Origin: Phytoactinopolyspora limicola
Lineage (GTDB): Bacteria; Actinomycetota; Actinomycetes; Jiangellales; Jiangellaceae
DNA: 64,000 nt
Assembly: GCF_011320225.1 (NCBI RefSeq)
Contig: NZ_JAAOEN010000001.1
Span: forward strand, 62,001 to 126,000
Direction of reading: 5' to 3'
Shown: positions 49,044 through 59,600 of the stretch, in pieces
How positions within the stretch are numbered: position 1 is the first letter of the stretch
Layout: each line of letters starts with the position of its first letter
Position numbers and translations under genes: made by a program
Notes under the pieces: generated by a model
The model's input: the letters and a program-made list of their open reading frames with translations, nothing else
Databases searched by the model: none
What the model was told of the DNA's origin: nothing

Positions 49044-49895
49044 TCAGCGACTGAGCCGCTGGAACCGGCGGATCGCCAGCGGCAGGAAGATCGCCGTAAT
49101 GATCACTGGCCAGACCAGCGACATCAGCAGGGCGTTCTGTTCGATCCAGGTGTCTCCGAGGGCCGCCGGGTTGCCGAACAGCTCACGGGCGGCCGTCACC
49201 GTCGACGAGACCGGGTTCCACAACGCGATAGTGCCCAGCCACGACGGCATCAGCGCCGGCGCCACGAAGACACTGGAGATCATCGCGAACGGGAATGCCA
49301 CCGCGAACAGGCTGCCTGCCGCCTCCTCGTTGGGCACCAGCATCCCCAGCCAGACCCCGACCCAGGTCAAGGCGAACCGCAGGAACAGGAACAGCGCGAA
49401 CGCCGCCAGTGTGCCGAGGATCCCGGCTTGTGACCTCCAGCCCACCACCAAGGCGGTCATGGCGAGCACGAACAGGTCGACGACGGCACCAACCAGATCG
49501 CCCCCGCCGCGGCCCGTAACCACCGCCGACGGCGCCATAGGCATCGATCGGAAGCGGTCGGTGACACCCTTGGTGGTATCGAGCACCACGGCATAGGCGG
49601 TGTTCATGAACCCCATCGCCATGGTCATGCCGAAGAGGCCAGGCATGAGGAACTCGCGATAGTCGCCGCCTCCGGGCACCGACATGGCACTGCCGAAGAC
49701 GTAGCCGAACAGGAGCACCGAGACGATCGGGAAGCCGAGCTGCCAGAGGATATTGGTCGGCTGCCGCACATAGTGCGTCAGGCCCCGGCGAACGATGGTC
49801 CAGCCATCGGCGAAAGCCCAGTAGAGCCGTTGGCCGGGGCCGTCGTCGACGAGTTCGGCCGGGGCCGGCCGACTCGGCATGGTGGACGTGCTCAT
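49044..49895 (-). CDS. ABC-2 type export permease (DrrB-like)
   Basis: 283 residues, six membrane helices, ABC-2 membrane domain: [29 protein letters not shown] and [17 protein letters not shown] are the conserved DrrB-type blocks. Overlaps the ATPase gene upstream by four bases. With that ATPase it forms a drug- or lipid-type exporter. A TetR regulator is divergent to the pair. Confidence 0.88.
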   Translation of the reverse strand: MSTSTMPSRPAPAELVDDGPGQRLYWAFADGWTIVRRGLTHYVRQPTNILWQLGFPIVSVLLFGYVFGSAMSVPGGGDYREFLMPGLFGMTMAMGFMNTAYAVVLDTTKGVTDRFRSMPMAPSAVVTGRGGGDLVGAVVDLFVLAMTALVVGWRSQAGILGTLAAFALFLFLRFALTWVGVWLGMLVPNEEAAGSLFAVAFPFAMISSVFVAPALMPSWLGTIALWNPVSSTVTAARELFGNPAALGDTWIEQNALLMSLVWPVIITAIFLPLAIRRFQRLSR

Positions 49896-50905
49896 CTGGT
49901 TGCTCCTCGTGATGTGTCTGGACTGGAGATCTCGCCGGCACCCCCGGCCTCGTCGGGTTGCTCCTCGACACGATGACCGGTCAGGCGCAGGAACACCTCG
50001 TCCAGCGTGGGGCGGCGCAGCCCGATGTCCTCGACGCCGATGCCGTCGTCCTGCAACGTCCGCGCGACATCGGTCAGTGCCGCGACCCGATCGGCTACCG
50101 GGGCGTGCACCCGACGGCTGGTGTCGTCGACCTCCGGCTCCGCCGTCGCCACTCTCGCCACTACCTTGACTGCCACCGGGACGTCAGCCGCATCCTTCAT
50201 CACCACCTCGATGCGGTCCCCGCCGATGAGAGTCTTCAACGCATCGGGGGTGTCGTCGGCGATGACCCGGCCGTGATCGATGACGGCGATCCGCTCGGCC
50301 AGTTGGTCGGCCTCGTCCAAGTATTGCGTCGTCAACAACACCGTTGTCCCGCCGGCTACCAGCGATCGGACCGATTCCCAGACCTCATTTCGCCCGCGTG
50401 GGTCGAGGCCAGTGGTCGGTTCGTCGAGGAACAGGATCTGCGGCGAAAGAATCATGCTCGAGGCGAGGTCCAGCCGGCGGCGCATTCCACCGCTGTACTC
50501 GCGGACACCTTTCCCCGCGGCCTCGACGAGATCGAACCGCTCGAGCAGCTCGTCCGCCCGGCGTGCGGCCTGTTTGGGGGTGAGGTGGAACAACCGCCCG
50601 AACATCCGGAGGTTCTGGCGACCGGTCAGTACCTCGTCGAGTGCGGCGAACTGACCGGTGAACCCAATACTGCGCCGGACCTGCCGTGGCTGTTCGACCA
50701 CGTCGTATCCGGCCACCAATGCCCGCCCGGCGTCCAACCGGACCAGCGTGGCCAAGATCCGCACCGCGGTTGTCTTGCCGGCACCGTTGGGCCCCAGCAA
50801 GCCATACACCATGCCCTGCGGGACGGTCAGGTCAAAGCCGTCGAGTGCCCGCTTCTCCTTGTAATGCTTGTGGAGCTGCTCGGCGACGATCGCCGTATGA
50901 GTCAC
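49892..50905 (-). CDS. ABC exporter ATP-binding protein (DrrA-like)
   Basis: 337 residues. Walker [10 protein letters not shown], signature [10 protein letters not shown], Walker [13 protein letters not shown], then the DrrA-type C-terminal domain ([39 protein letters not shown]). GTG 50,905 is chosen over ATG 50,923 because AAAGGAGG lies between them. Operon with the permease. Probable exporter of an aromatic or polyketide-like compound, judged from the DrrAB type only. Confidence 0.9.
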   Translation of the reverse strand: MTHTAIVAEQLHKHYKEKRALDGFDLTVPQGMVYGLLGPNGAGKTTAVRILATLVRLDAGRALVAGYDVVEQPRQVRRSIGFTGQFAALDEVLTGRQNLRMFGRLFHLTPKQAARRADELLERFDLVEAAGKGVREYSGGMRRRLDLASSMILSPQILFLDEPTTGLDPRGRNEVWESVRSLVAGGTTVLLTTQYLDEADQLAERIAVIDHGRVIADDTPDALKTLIGGDRIEVVMKDAADVPVAVKVVARVATAEPEVDDTSRRVHAPVADRVAALTDVARTLQDDGIGVEDIGLRRPTLDEVFLRLTGHRVEEQPDEAGGAGEISSPDTSRGATR

Positions 50906-50923
50906 GACGCCTCCTTTCTTCAT

Positions 50924-51093
50924 GTGTGCTGTGGCTTATGCGCCAACCAACTGCGTACACTATACCCATGAACGCGTACACCGCACGCATTTATTTCTTC
51001 GAGCAATTGCTCGTTCTCGATCAGTCGGATCCGACTATACTACGTGGTGAAGGTGACCATCGCCGCCACCTGCGAGCGACAAGGCACTAAGCT
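50924..51093. promoter_or_regulatory. DrrAB / TetR divergent operators
   Basis: Two direct GCGTACAC repeats (50,953-50,960 and 50,974-50,981) 21 bp apart lie around a TATAGT -10 on the minus strand. On the plus strand a perfect 14-bp palindrome AGTCGGATCCGACT (51,023-51,036) touches a -10-like TATACT (51,036-51,041). Both are good candidates for TetR-regulator binding. Confidence 0.65.
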
Positions 51094-51864
51094 GTGGACT
51101 CGATGACCACGGAATACAGCGGCAGCGGCGACGTCTCGCGCAGCCTTGAGCTGCTCTGGGGAGGCCGGGAACGCCCCACGCGGGGCCCCAAGCCGGGTTT
51201 GCGCCTCGACAAGATCGTCGAAGCGGCCGTCGAGATCGCCGACGCCGAGGGGCTTGAGGTCTTGTCCATGCGCCGCGTCGCCGCCAAACTCGGCGTCGGA
51301 ACCATGTCGCTGTATCGCTACGTGCCGGGAAAGAGTGAACTACTCGACCTGATGCTGGACTACGTCTCCGATCCGGCCGACGACGTCCCGGACGAGGACG
51401 CGCCCCCACATTGGCGGCCACTGCTGGAGGAGATGGCCCGCGGGATCTGGAAGCTGTGCGAGCGACACCCGTGGTACCCATTCGTCGACCAAGCCCGCCC
51501 GCTCCTCGGCCCCAACGCCCTATCGGGTCTCGAGTACATCATCCGTCGGCTACGCACAATCGGAGTACCCGACCAGAAGTTGATCATGATCATCGGCCTG
51601 GTCTCTGACTTCGTTACCAGCATGGCCCGGACACATCTGAGTGCCATTCAGGCCGACCAACGTACTGGGGTCAGCGCCGACGAGTTCTGGGCCGCCCAGG
51701 AACCACTGCTGGCCAAAGCCATGCACAGCGGCCGGTACCCGACCCTGGCGGCGCTGGACAACGACACCTTCGCCTTCAGCCACGAAGACCACTTCGAGTT
51801 CGGCCTGGCTCGTATTCTCGACGGCATCGCCGTGTTCATCGACGGGCCCGCCGGGGCAGAATGA
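51094..51864 (+). CDS. TetR-family regulator
   Basis: 256 residues. The HTH is VEIADAEGLEVLSMRRVAAKLGVGTMSLYRYVPGK (about 45-80); the C-terminal domain is TetR_C-like (LEYIIRRLRTIGVPDQKLIMIIGLVSDFV). It probably represses the divergent DrrAB exporter and itself. ATG 51,103 is an alternative start. Its 3' end overlaps the end of hmuV on the other strand by 29 bp. Confidence 0.88.
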   Translation: MDSMTTEYSGSGDVSRSLELLWGGRERPTRGPKPGLRLDKIVEAAVEIADAEGLEVLSMRRVAAKLGVGTMSLYRYVPGKSELLDLMLDYVSDPADDVPDEDAPPHWRPLLEEMARGIWKLCERHPWYPFVDQARPLLGPNALSGLEYIIRRLRTIGVPDQKLIMIIGLVSDFVTSMARTHLSAIQADQRTGVSADEFWAAQEPLLAKAMHSGRYPTLAALDNDTFAFSHEDHFEFGLARILDGIAVFIDGPAGAE

Positions 51865-52672
51865 TCGGTGCCGCCCCAGCCGGGTGCGCAATCACTTCGA
51901 CGTCGTGGGTGTACACCTCGCTGAGTAGTTCGGGCGTGAACACCAGATCCGGAGGCCCGACGTCCACCACCCGCCCCCGGGCGAGTACGGCCACCCGGTC
52001 CGCGTGGGCCGCGGCCAGGTTCAGGTCGTGCAACACCACCACCACCGCGTCACCCGCGGCGGCGCGATCTCGCGCGACCGCCAGCACCAACTCTTGATGG
52101 TGCAGGTCGAGCGCGGCCGTCGGTTCATCCAGCAAGATCAGCTGGGTCGCCTGGGCCAGCACCCGGGCCAGAGCCACCCGGGCTCGCTCTCCACCGGACA
52201 GAGAGTTGAAACGTCGGGTCTCGAAGCCTTCGACATCGGTGGCGGTCATCGCCGCGGCGATGGCCTTCTCGTCGTCGTCCTCCATCGGAGTGTTCGCCCA
52301 CGGCGCGCGGCCCATAGCCACCACCTCGGCCACGGTGAACGGAAAGGACAGCGTGACCTGCTGCAAGAGCACCGACCGGCGCATCCCGGCCTCGACGTGG
52401 GACCACTCGTGGACCGCCCGGCCACACATCTCGACCACACCCGACGCCGCGGATACGTCGCCCGTCAGTACCCCCAACAGGGTCGACTTGCCGGCGCCGT
52501 TCGGCCCCACCAACGCCAGCACCTCCCCGGTGCGCACCTCGAGCGACACGTGGTCGAGCACCGGTGTACCCCCCAGGTCGACGCTGACCTCGCGCACCGC
52601 CGCGATGGTCTGTTCCGGAGCGATCCGCGCCGGCGCTCGGCCACGCCGCCATCCCCGCCTCATCAGCCCCAC
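51836..52672 (-). CDS. hmuV: Haem ABC transporter ATP-binding protein
   Basis: 278 residues. Walker A GPNGAGKST, Q-loop in VLLQQVTLSFPFTVAEVVAMGR, signature SLSGGERARVALAR, Walker B LILLDEPTAALD, H-loop LHDL. The HmuV-type spacing and partners (permease, lipoprotein, haem oxygenase) set the substrate as haem. Overlaps the permease gene by ten bases. Last gene of the haem operon. Confidence 0.92.
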   Translation of the reverse strand: MGLMRRGWRRGRAPARIAPEQTIAAVREVSVDLGGTPVLDHVSLEVRTGEVLALVGPNGAGKSTLLGVLTGDVSAASGVVEMCGRAVHEWSHVEAGMRRSVLLQQVTLSFPFTVAEVVAMGRAPWANTPMEDDDEKAIAAAMTATDVEGFETRRFNSLSGGERARVALARVLAQATQLILLDEPTAALDLHHQELVLAVARDRAAAGDAVVVVLHDLNLAAAHADRVAVLARGRVVDVGPPDLVFTPELLSEVYTHDVEVIAHPAGAAPIILPRRARR

Positions 52673-53850
52673 CCCCCGGCTCTGCTGCGGGTCCGGCGCA
52701 ACAACCAGAAGAAGAACGGACCACCTACGAGTGCGGTCAACATGCCGATCGGGAGGTCCGCATGCGTCATCGCGGTACGCGCGACGAGGTCGGCGGTGAC
52801 CAGCAGAACGGCGCCGCCCAACGCACTGGCCGGCAGCAGCATCCGATGACCCGGGCCGATCACCATCCGGACGAGATGCGGGACGACCAACCCGACAAAA
52901 CCGATCACCCCGGCGAAAGCCACGCCCGCGCCGACCAGCAACGCCACCGCCACGATGGCGACGATTCTGACTCTCTCAACGTGGACACCCAGGTGCCGGG
53001 CGGCCCGGTCACCCAGTGACAACAGGTCCAGCGGCCGGGCCAGCCAGCCGGCCGCCACCAGACCCACCACCACGAAGGGGACCACGGCCGCGACCGCCAC
53101 CCAGCGTGCGCCGTTCAGACTGCCGAGTTGCCAGAAGACGATCTGCTCGCGTGCTTCCGGGGTGGCGACGAAGGTCGCGAACGCGACGATCGCGAACGCC
53201 ACCGCGGTCACCGCCACCCCGGTGAGAATGAGCGTGACCACCTCGGTGCGGCCCCCGGACCGGGACAGGAAGTAGACCAGCAGCGTGGCGATCAACCCGG
53301 TACTGAACGCCGCCACCGGCACCGTCCACTCCCCCAAGGCACTCGTACCTGTGACGAAGACCAGGCTGGCCCCCACCGCGGCGCCGGGTGAGACGCCCAC
53401 GATGGCCGGCTCGGCCAGCGGGTTGCCGAACGTGCCCTGCATCAACGCCCCGGCCGTGGCCAACGCTGCCCCCACAAGCATCGCCAGGACCACTCGAGGG
53501 AACCGCACGAGCCATAGGGTGTTCTCGCCTTGCACGTGGGCGGGCAACGGGCCGATGTCGAGTGGCAGATCGACGGTGACACCGACCCGGCCGAGCACCC
53601 ATTCCAGTCCGGAGTCGAGGCGGTGCGCGATCGATCCCGCCACCTCGGCTGGTGGGATGGCCATCTGCCCGCGGCCAGCTGCCACCACCGTTACGGCGAC
53701 CAACGCCACGCCAAGCCCCATCAGCAGGAACGCTCCGCGAGTGCGGCGTGAGCTCGGGGGCGGGGGGACCGGACGGGTCGCCGCCGGCGCGGCGGCGCGG
53801 GTGTCGTCCGACGTCAGCTCGCCGGTTCGGGGGCTGGATGTAACGTTCAC
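52663..53850 (-). CDS. hmuU: Haem ABC transporter permease
   Basis: 395 residues, FecCD/BtuC-type permease with about ten helices. Conserved blocks: RFPRVVLAMLVGAALATAGALMQG, GNPLAEPAIVGVSPGAAVGA, and GFVGLVVPHLVRMVIGPGHR near the C terminus. A Pro-rich cytoplasmic N terminus of about 40 residues precedes the first helix. Overlaps the binding-protein gene by four bases. Confidence 0.92.
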   Translation of the reverse strand: MNVTSSPRTGELTSDDTRAAAPAATRPVPPPPSSRRTRGAFLLMGLGVALVAVTVVAAGRGQMAIPPAEVAGSIAHRLDSGLEWVLGRVGVTVDLPLDIGPLPAHVQGENTLWLVRFPRVVLAMLVGAALATAGALMQGTFGNPLAEPAIVGVSPGAAVGASLVFVTGTSALGEWTVPVAAFSTGLIATLLVYFLSRSGGRTEVVTLILTGVAVTAVAFAIVAFATFVATPEAREQIVFWQLGSLNGARWVAVAAVVPFVVVGLVAAGWLARPLDLLSLGDRAARHLGVHVERVRIVAIVAVALLVGAGVAFAGVIGFVGLVVPHLVRMVIGPGHRMLLPASALGGAVLLVTADLVARTAMTHADLPIGMLTALVGGPFFFWLLRRTRSRAGGWG

Positions 53851-55013
53851 GGCGAGTAGACGGCCTCGGCGAGGGCGGCGATGGTCTGGCCGGTCCGCGG
53901 GCCGAAGCTGAGTAGCTGGGTGTCGTCCATATCGACGACGCGCTGGTTCTCCCCGGCCGGGGTTTGTGCCACACCGGGGATCTTCGACAGGCCGTCGATA
54001 CCTCCGATGGACTCCAGGCCTTTCGTCATCATGATGATGAGTTCGGGCCGAGCGTTGATCAGAGCTTCGGAGGTGATCTGCGTGAAGGGCCGGTCGAGGC
54101 CGATGTCGGTGCCGACGTCGACCGCTCCGATCGCCTGGATCATCGCGTCGGCCCCGGACCCGGGTCCGGCCAGAAGTTGCACGGCCCCTCCGCGGGTGTA
54201 GAGGAAAGCGATTCGGAGCGGTTCACCGTCGGTCGGGGACCAGGCCATCGCGTCGGCGATCTCGTCCTGTGTCCGTTGTACGAGTGCTTCTCCGGCCTCC
54301 GGGACGCCCAGCGCACCGGCCACCGCCCGGATCTGGCCGGGCACGCCGTCGATGGTGCGCGTGCCGTCGAAGAAGACAACCGGTATACCAGCGTCGCGTA
54401 GCTGTTGCTGGACCTCGGGAGGGCCGATGCTGGTGTCGGTCAGCACCACCGATGGGTTCAGATCCAAGACGGCCTCGGCGTTGAGGTCGTGCCCACCCGG
54501 TGTGACCACGGGGAGATGCTCGGCCGCGCGGAATCCGGTCGAGGTGTCTCTACCGACGACGTGCTCCCCGAGCCCGAGACTGAAGACGATCTCACCTAAC
54601 GTGCCGTAGAGGTCGACCGCCAGGATCCGGCTGGTGTCGGTGATCTCAACTGTCTCGCCGTCGCACGACGCGACCTGGACGGGCAGCGCTGGTGTGAGGT
54701 CGTCGGTGGCCACCGGCTGGATCTCGGCGCTGATCTCGGCCGTGGATTGCCCGGACAGCGAGCGTGGATCCGGTCCAGCCGATCCGGCCTGGCCGGACGT
54801 CGGGCGGTGCAGCGGATTGCCGTCGGCGTCCGCGGACACCGCGAAGCCCTCGACAGGGTCCGGGCACGCGTCCACCAGACCGGGTTCGGCACCATCCGGA
54901 CCTGAGTCGTCAGCCGCACACGCTCCTACCACCAGGGCGCCGATCGCCAGCACGGTCATCCACAGACCCAGGGCCCTACTCGTCGGGGCCCCTGTGCGCA
55001 CGCCGCCCCTCAC
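53847..55013 (-). CDS. hmuT: Haem-binding lipoprotein
   Basis: 388 residues, HmuT-type periplasmic-binding-protein fold on a lipid anchor. Signal peptide WMTVLAIGALVVGAC with lipobox VGAC. Then VEITDTSRILAVDLYGTLGEIVFSLGLGEHVVGRD, TPGGHDLNAEAVLDLNPSVVLTD and a C-terminal PGVAQTPAGENQRVVDMDDTQLLSFGPRTGQ; the Tyr/His ligands of HmuT should lie in these parts. An insert of about 90 residues after the Cys is longer than usual. GTG 55,013 overlaps the haem oxygenase stop. Confidence 0.9.
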   Translation of the reverse strand: MRGGVRTGAPTSRALGLWMTVLAIGALVVGACAADDSGPDGAEPGLVDACPDPVEGFAVSADADGNPLHRPTSGQAGSAGPDPRSLSGQSTAEISAEIQPVATDDLTPALPVQVASCDGETVEITDTSRILAVDLYGTLGEIVFSLGLGEHVVGRDTSTGFRAAEHLPVVTPGGHDLNAEAVLDLNPSVVLTDTSIGPPEVQQQLRDAGIPVVFFDGTRTIDGVPGQIRAVAGALGVPEAGEALVQRTQDEIADAMAWSPTDGEPLRIAFLYTRGGAVQLLAGPGSGADAMIQAIGAVDVGTDIGLDRPFTQITSEALINARPELIIMMTKGLESIGGIDGLSKIPGVAQTPAGENQRVVDMDDTQLLSFGPRTGQTIAALAEAVYSP

Positions 55014-55678
55014 GGCTGGCCGGGGAGGCCGACGGCCTGCCCTAGTTCGACGAACACGTCGGTGTTGAGCTGGTAGGCGGTGAGGACCTCTTGGATCATG
55101 CGTTCCTGCTCGTCGGTGTCGAGGAAGAGTGTGTCGAGCCGTTCCCGATAGCCGTCTTTGAAGACTTTCGGCCGGGGAATCCGCTCGAACCGGTAGAAGC
55201 TCACCCCCGGGCCGGACAAGCCATACACCCGTGCCACCACCTGGCCGATCGCTAGGCCTCCGGAGAGATCTCCCAGGTAACGGGTGTAGTGATGGGCGAC
55301 GAAACCGGGCGGCCAGGTGGCCATGTCCCGGAGACGTGCCACGTATCGGGTTGTCGCCGGCAGTGGGGTCACCCGCTCCGGCCACCCCGGCTCGAGCAGT
55401 TCATCCAGATCGGCACGGAGATGCGGCCCGCGGAGGAGTTCGTCGGCGATGAACGCCCCGGCGATCTGATTGTTACGAAGCTCACGCCCTACGGCCTCCA
55501 GCGCGTCGTAGATGAACAGGTGCTGGGTGACCATCAGGGCGTATCCCGACCGGTCGATCTCCCCATTCATCAGCGCCTTCATGAATCCCGCACCCTCGGC
55601 GCGTTGGTGAACATGCCGGCTGCGTTCCCGCAGCACCTGGGCGAACGGGGGTCGTCGATCCGTGGTCGTCGCGGTCAC
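55010..55678 (-). CDS. hmuO: Haem oxygenase
   Basis: 222 residues. Haem oxygenase cuts haem to biliverdin, CO and Fe2+. RHVHQRAEGAGFMKALMNGEI contains the proximal His (HVHQRAE), and YTRYLGDLSGGLAIGQVVARVYGL is the distal GxxSGG-type helix. GTG 55,678 has GAGGGAG upstream; TTG 55,699 is an alternative. First gene of the haem operon, directly behind the iron boxes. Confidence 0.92.
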   Translation of the reverse strand: MTATTTDRRPPFAQVLRERSRHVHQRAEGAGFMKALMNGEIDRSGYALMVTQHLFIYDALEAVGRELRNNQIAGAFIADELLRGPHLRADLDELLEPGWPERVTPLPATTRYVARLRDMATWPPGFVAHHYTRYLGDLSGGLAIGQVVARVYGLSGPGVSFYRFERIPRPKVFKDGYRERLDTLFLDTDEQERMIQEVLTAYQLNTDVFVELGQAVGLPGQP

Positions 55679-55699
55679 AGGCACTCCCTCTTCCGACAA

Positions 55700-55740
55700 A
55701 TTAAGGCTAGCCTACCCGAAACGAGGTAAGCCTTACCTTT
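55700..55740. promoter_or_regulatory. Two IdeR/DtxR-like iron boxes
   Basis: Palindromes AGGCTAGCCT (55,704-55,713) and AGGTAAGCCTTACCT (55,724-55,738) resemble the TTAGGTTAGGCTAACCTAA iron box of DtxR/IdeR/DmdR repressors. They lie between the divergent haem oxygenase operon and surface-protein genes, so iron should repress both directions. Confidence 0.75.
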
Positions 55741-55779
55741 ATCGCGAACCTACTGTGATCGACCAAACCGAGGTGGAGG

Positions 55780-56613
55780 ATGCACATACCAACCGCACGG
55801 CCCACACGGCGGCCACCCGCTGTCCGACGCCGGTTGACCCGAGGGGGTGCCGCCGGCCTCGCCCTACTACTCGGCGTCGCGCTGCCCGCCACCGCAACCG
55901 CCGCGACCTCCCACACCGGCCCCGAAGGCCAGCAGGTCACCGTGTCGAAAGCCACCGGCCTCGACGCCGAGGGCGAAACGATCACCGTCACAGGCTCGGG
56001 TTTCGACCTGGCCAAGGGGATCTACGTCGCACTCTGCGTCGACCAAGGGCCGGGCCAGGCGCCGTCGCCGTGCCTCGGTGGGGTCGATATGGACGGCACC
56101 AGCGGCTCGTCGGCCTGGATATCGTCCAATCCACCCGCCTACGGCGAAGGGCTCGCCGAGCCGTTCGAGGACGTCGGCGGGAAGGGGTCCTTCAGCGTGC
56201 AGCTCAGCGTCGCCGCCAACGACGAGTTCACCGACTGCCTCGACACCTCGGCCGCACCGAACGGCTGTGTCGTCGGCACCCGCGCCGACCACACCCGCAG
56301 CGCCGACCGCAGCGCGGACGTCCGCATCCCGGTTAGCTTCACCGCGGCCGGCTCAGGCGGCGAGTCCGGCACTGGCGGCGAGTCCGGCTCGGGCGAGGAC
56401 ACCGGATCACGCACCACGCCCACCCCGTCCGCAACCACACCCCCGACGCCGGGGCCTGGCACGACCCCCACACCCGGCGCCACCACGACGGCAACCTCCG
56501 CCGACGACCTGGCCCGGACCGGAACCGAGCTGCTGCCCGTCACCGCGGTGGCGTTGCTCGCCGTTGTCGGCGGCACCGCGCTCCTCGCCCGTCGCCGGAC
56601 CACCACATCGTGA
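55780..56613 (+). CDS. Sortase-anchored surface protein, haem locus
   Basis: 277 residues. A Sec signal (RGGAAGLALLLGVALPATATAA) leads to a neocarzinostatin-like Ig domain (VTVSKATGLDAEGETITVTGSGFD, IYVALCVDQGPG; Cys pairs). A Thr/Pro/Gly stalk follows, then LARTG (about 243-247), a hydrophobic helix and RRR: a sortase signal of LAxTG type. Similar proteins accompany HtaA in actinobacteria and are thought to support haem relay at the cell surface. No haem ligand can be assigned here. Confidence 0.78.
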   Translation: MHIPTARPTRRPPAVRRRLTRGGAAGLALLLGVALPATATAATSHTGPEGQQVTVSKATGLDAEGETITVTGSGFDLAKGIYVALCVDQGPGQAPSPCLGGVDMDGTSGSSAWISSNPPAYGEGLAEPFEDVGGKGSFSVQLSVAANDEFTDCLDTSAAPNGCVVGTRADHTRSADRSADVRIPVSFTAAGSGGESGTGGESGSGEDTGSRTTPTPSATTPPTPGPGTTPTPGATTTATSADDLARTGTELLPVTAVALLAVVGGTALLARRRTTTS

Positions 56614-56639
56614 TCGTGCAATCACAAGGAGACGTGATC

Positions 56640-59600
56640 GTGACACCCCATCGAACCCGGCGCCCGCCGCTTCGGCGCCCGGCCGCGGCCGCGCTGACCG
56701 CGGTCCTCATCGCCGGCGGATTAGCCGGTGCCGGCGGAATCGGCGCGCATGCCGCCGACGAGCCATCCACGACGGCCGTCCGGGAGGCTACCGACGGCAC
56801 TCTGCAGTGGGGGCTACGCACCTCGTACCGCAACTACATCGCCGGGCCGATCGCCCACGGCGAAATCGTCGCCAGCGACGGCGCCGAATGGCTCGACGGC
56901 ACCGGCAACGCACGGGGACCGTTCACGTTCCCCGGTAGCACCGGCTGGCTGGACCCGGACACCGGCACCGGAGAGCTGGTGTTCGACGGTCAGGTGTACA
57001 CCGGAGGACACGACTACGGCGACGGACCGATCCTCGAGCTGACACTGCGCAACGTCCGCCTGCAGGTGGACGGCGACGCCGGCACACTCGTGGTCGACGC
57101 GGAATACCGGCCGTTCGTCGGCGCGAACCCGAACATCGAACCACCGCCGGTCGAGGTCGCCGACGATCTTGCCTTCGGCCAGGTCGACCTCAGCGGTGCC
57201 GATCTCACCCCCGATACGGACGGAACGGTCACCGTCGAGTCTGCCCCGGTCACCGGCGTCCTGGAGGCGATGGAGGCGATCGGCTGGGACATCTTCTACT
57301 CCGGCGAGGTCCCGAACATCCAGCTGGACCCGTTGAGCTTCACCACCACTGTCGAGCCTGAGGCCGAAGAACCGGACTGGGAGCCCGCCGTCGACGTCTT
57401 CGCCGCCGACGGCCACACCCCGCTCGGAGACACCGAGGTCGAACCCGGCGACGAGATCGTCGTCCGTGGATCGGGCTTCGATCCGGAAGCCAACCCGTCG
57501 AGCCGACCCCCGGTGCCGACCGGGCTGCCGGCCGGCGTCTACGTCGTCTTCGGCCGGTTCGCCGATACCTGGAAACCGTCCGACGGCGCGCCGTCGAGTG
57601 CCCGGACCGTCATCGATCAGCGCTGGGCCATGACGATGGCGACACTCGACCAAGTGCCGGAGCAGTTCAAGGGCACCATCCTGGCCCAGCATGTCGAGCT
57701 CACGGCCGACGGCACGTTCGAGGCTCGGCTGACCGTCGATACGGCGGAGGCCGATGGAAACTATGGTGTCTATACCTATGCCGCCGGTGGAGCCGCACCG
57801 AACCCCGACCACGAGTTCGGCCTTCCCGTGGCCGTGACCGAGGAGACCGAGCCGGACCCCGACCCGGACCCGGATCCCGACCCGGACGAACCCGAACCTT
57901 CGGTGACCCTGTCGAAGAGCACCGATCTCGACCCCTACGCGGACGTGCTAACCGTCGGTGGCACCAACTTCCGCCCGGCCGACCTCACCACTGGCCTGCG
58001 CGTGGGTTTGGGCCCGGTGACCGACGACGGCTCGGTGCCGGACCTCGACCCGGAACTCACCGTGGAACCGGGTTCCGGTACCGGAGAGATCAACGACGAC
58101 GGATCATTCGAGATCGACCTACACACCGGCCAGGTCGAGCCGGGGACCGTTCTCGCCGTCTACACGGCTCCGGTCGACGACGCAGCATCGGCCGCCTACA
58201 CCACCAGCACAGAGGTCTCGTTCGCGGCGCCCCGTACCCCACAGCTCACCGTCGAGCCGGCTGACGACCTCGAGATCGGCCAGGTGATCGAGGTCGAGGG
58301 CAGCGGCTTCGCACCCAACCGTAGGATCTCCGTCGCTGTGACCGCGAATACGTCGACACATCCGACGTACGGATGGCCAACCGGTTGGCTGGCACATGGC
58401 GTGGTCCAGGCCGACGCCGACGGCAACCTGAGCCGCACTATCACGCTGACCGGCGCCATCACCGGATCTGGTGAGGACTGCACCGAGGTCGACTGCTACG
58501 TGGCCAGCTTCAGCTCGGCCCAGGCATCGGATGCGGTACCCGTCGACTACCGGGCGGACCGCAGCCAGGACGTGTTCATCCCGATCAGCTTCGCGGCGGA
58601 CACCGACCCTGGGCCGGACCCGGACCCGGACCCAGACCCGGACCCAGACCCAGACCCGGACCCAGACCCGGACCCAGACCCGGACCCAGACCCGGATCCA
58701 GATCCGGACCCAGATCCAGAAGATCCGACGCTGACCATTTCTCCCTCCACGGTGCAGCGAGGTCATGCGGTCACGTTCCACGGCGAGCACCTGGCCCCGG
58801 GCGAGACCGCCACGGTGACGGTCCAGACGGCGCCCGATGCGGTGTCCGACGGCACGGTGGACTGGGGGGTACGACAGTCCTTCCGCACCTACATCGAAGG
58901 CAACATCGCCCACGGCTCCATCACCGTCGACGCACCGGCCGCCCGTAACGACGACGGCACCTTCCGGTTCGCCGGCGCCGCCGGAACGGCCCGCACCGGC
59001 GCAGCTGAGCTGTCCTTCGCCGGAGCGGTCCATTTCATCGGGCACGACTACGGCGATGGCCCGTTGTTGCAGCTGAGCATGTCCGACCTGCGGATCGTCG
59101 CCGATGGCGCCGCGGGTGTCCTCGTCGCCGACGTGGTGAGCAAGAGCCTGTCGGACGGAGAACTCGTCGACTATCCGGACGTGGAGTTCGCCGACCTCGA
59201 CTTCAGCGACACACCGCTGACCGTCGTCGACGGGGTGGCCGAGGCGTCGGGGGTCACCGCGACTCTCACCGACGATGGCGTGCCGGCCTTCGCCGACTTC
59301 TACGAGGCGGGCACCGTGCTCGACCCGCTCAGTTTCCGCGTGACCCTGACGGACGGATCGGACGTCGAGGCCGGCAGCGGTGTCGTCGGCGAGGACGGCT
59401 CGGTGGAGGTCAGCTGGACCGTGCCGGACGACTTCCCGCTCGGACCGGCCACAGCCGTCATGACCACCGGCGACGTCGAGTTGACCGGAGAGTTCACCGT
59501 CGAACCAGCCAGCGGCGGGGGCGACGAGAACGGCGGCGACGACGACGGTGCGGACGAGAACGGCGACGACGGTGCGGACGAGAACGGCGACGGCGGCGCG

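Noticed and set aside
58610-58722. The GACCCGGACCCA repeat as a second CRISPR-like array
   Set aside because: The repeats are contiguous without spacers and encode an in-frame Asp-Pro stalk.
58119-59045. Minus-strand frame over the Asp-Pro repeat of htaA, with repeated Val-Trp-Val-Arg
   Set aside because: It is the reverse reading of the tandem repeat inside a gene with clear HtaA domains and a sortase signal.
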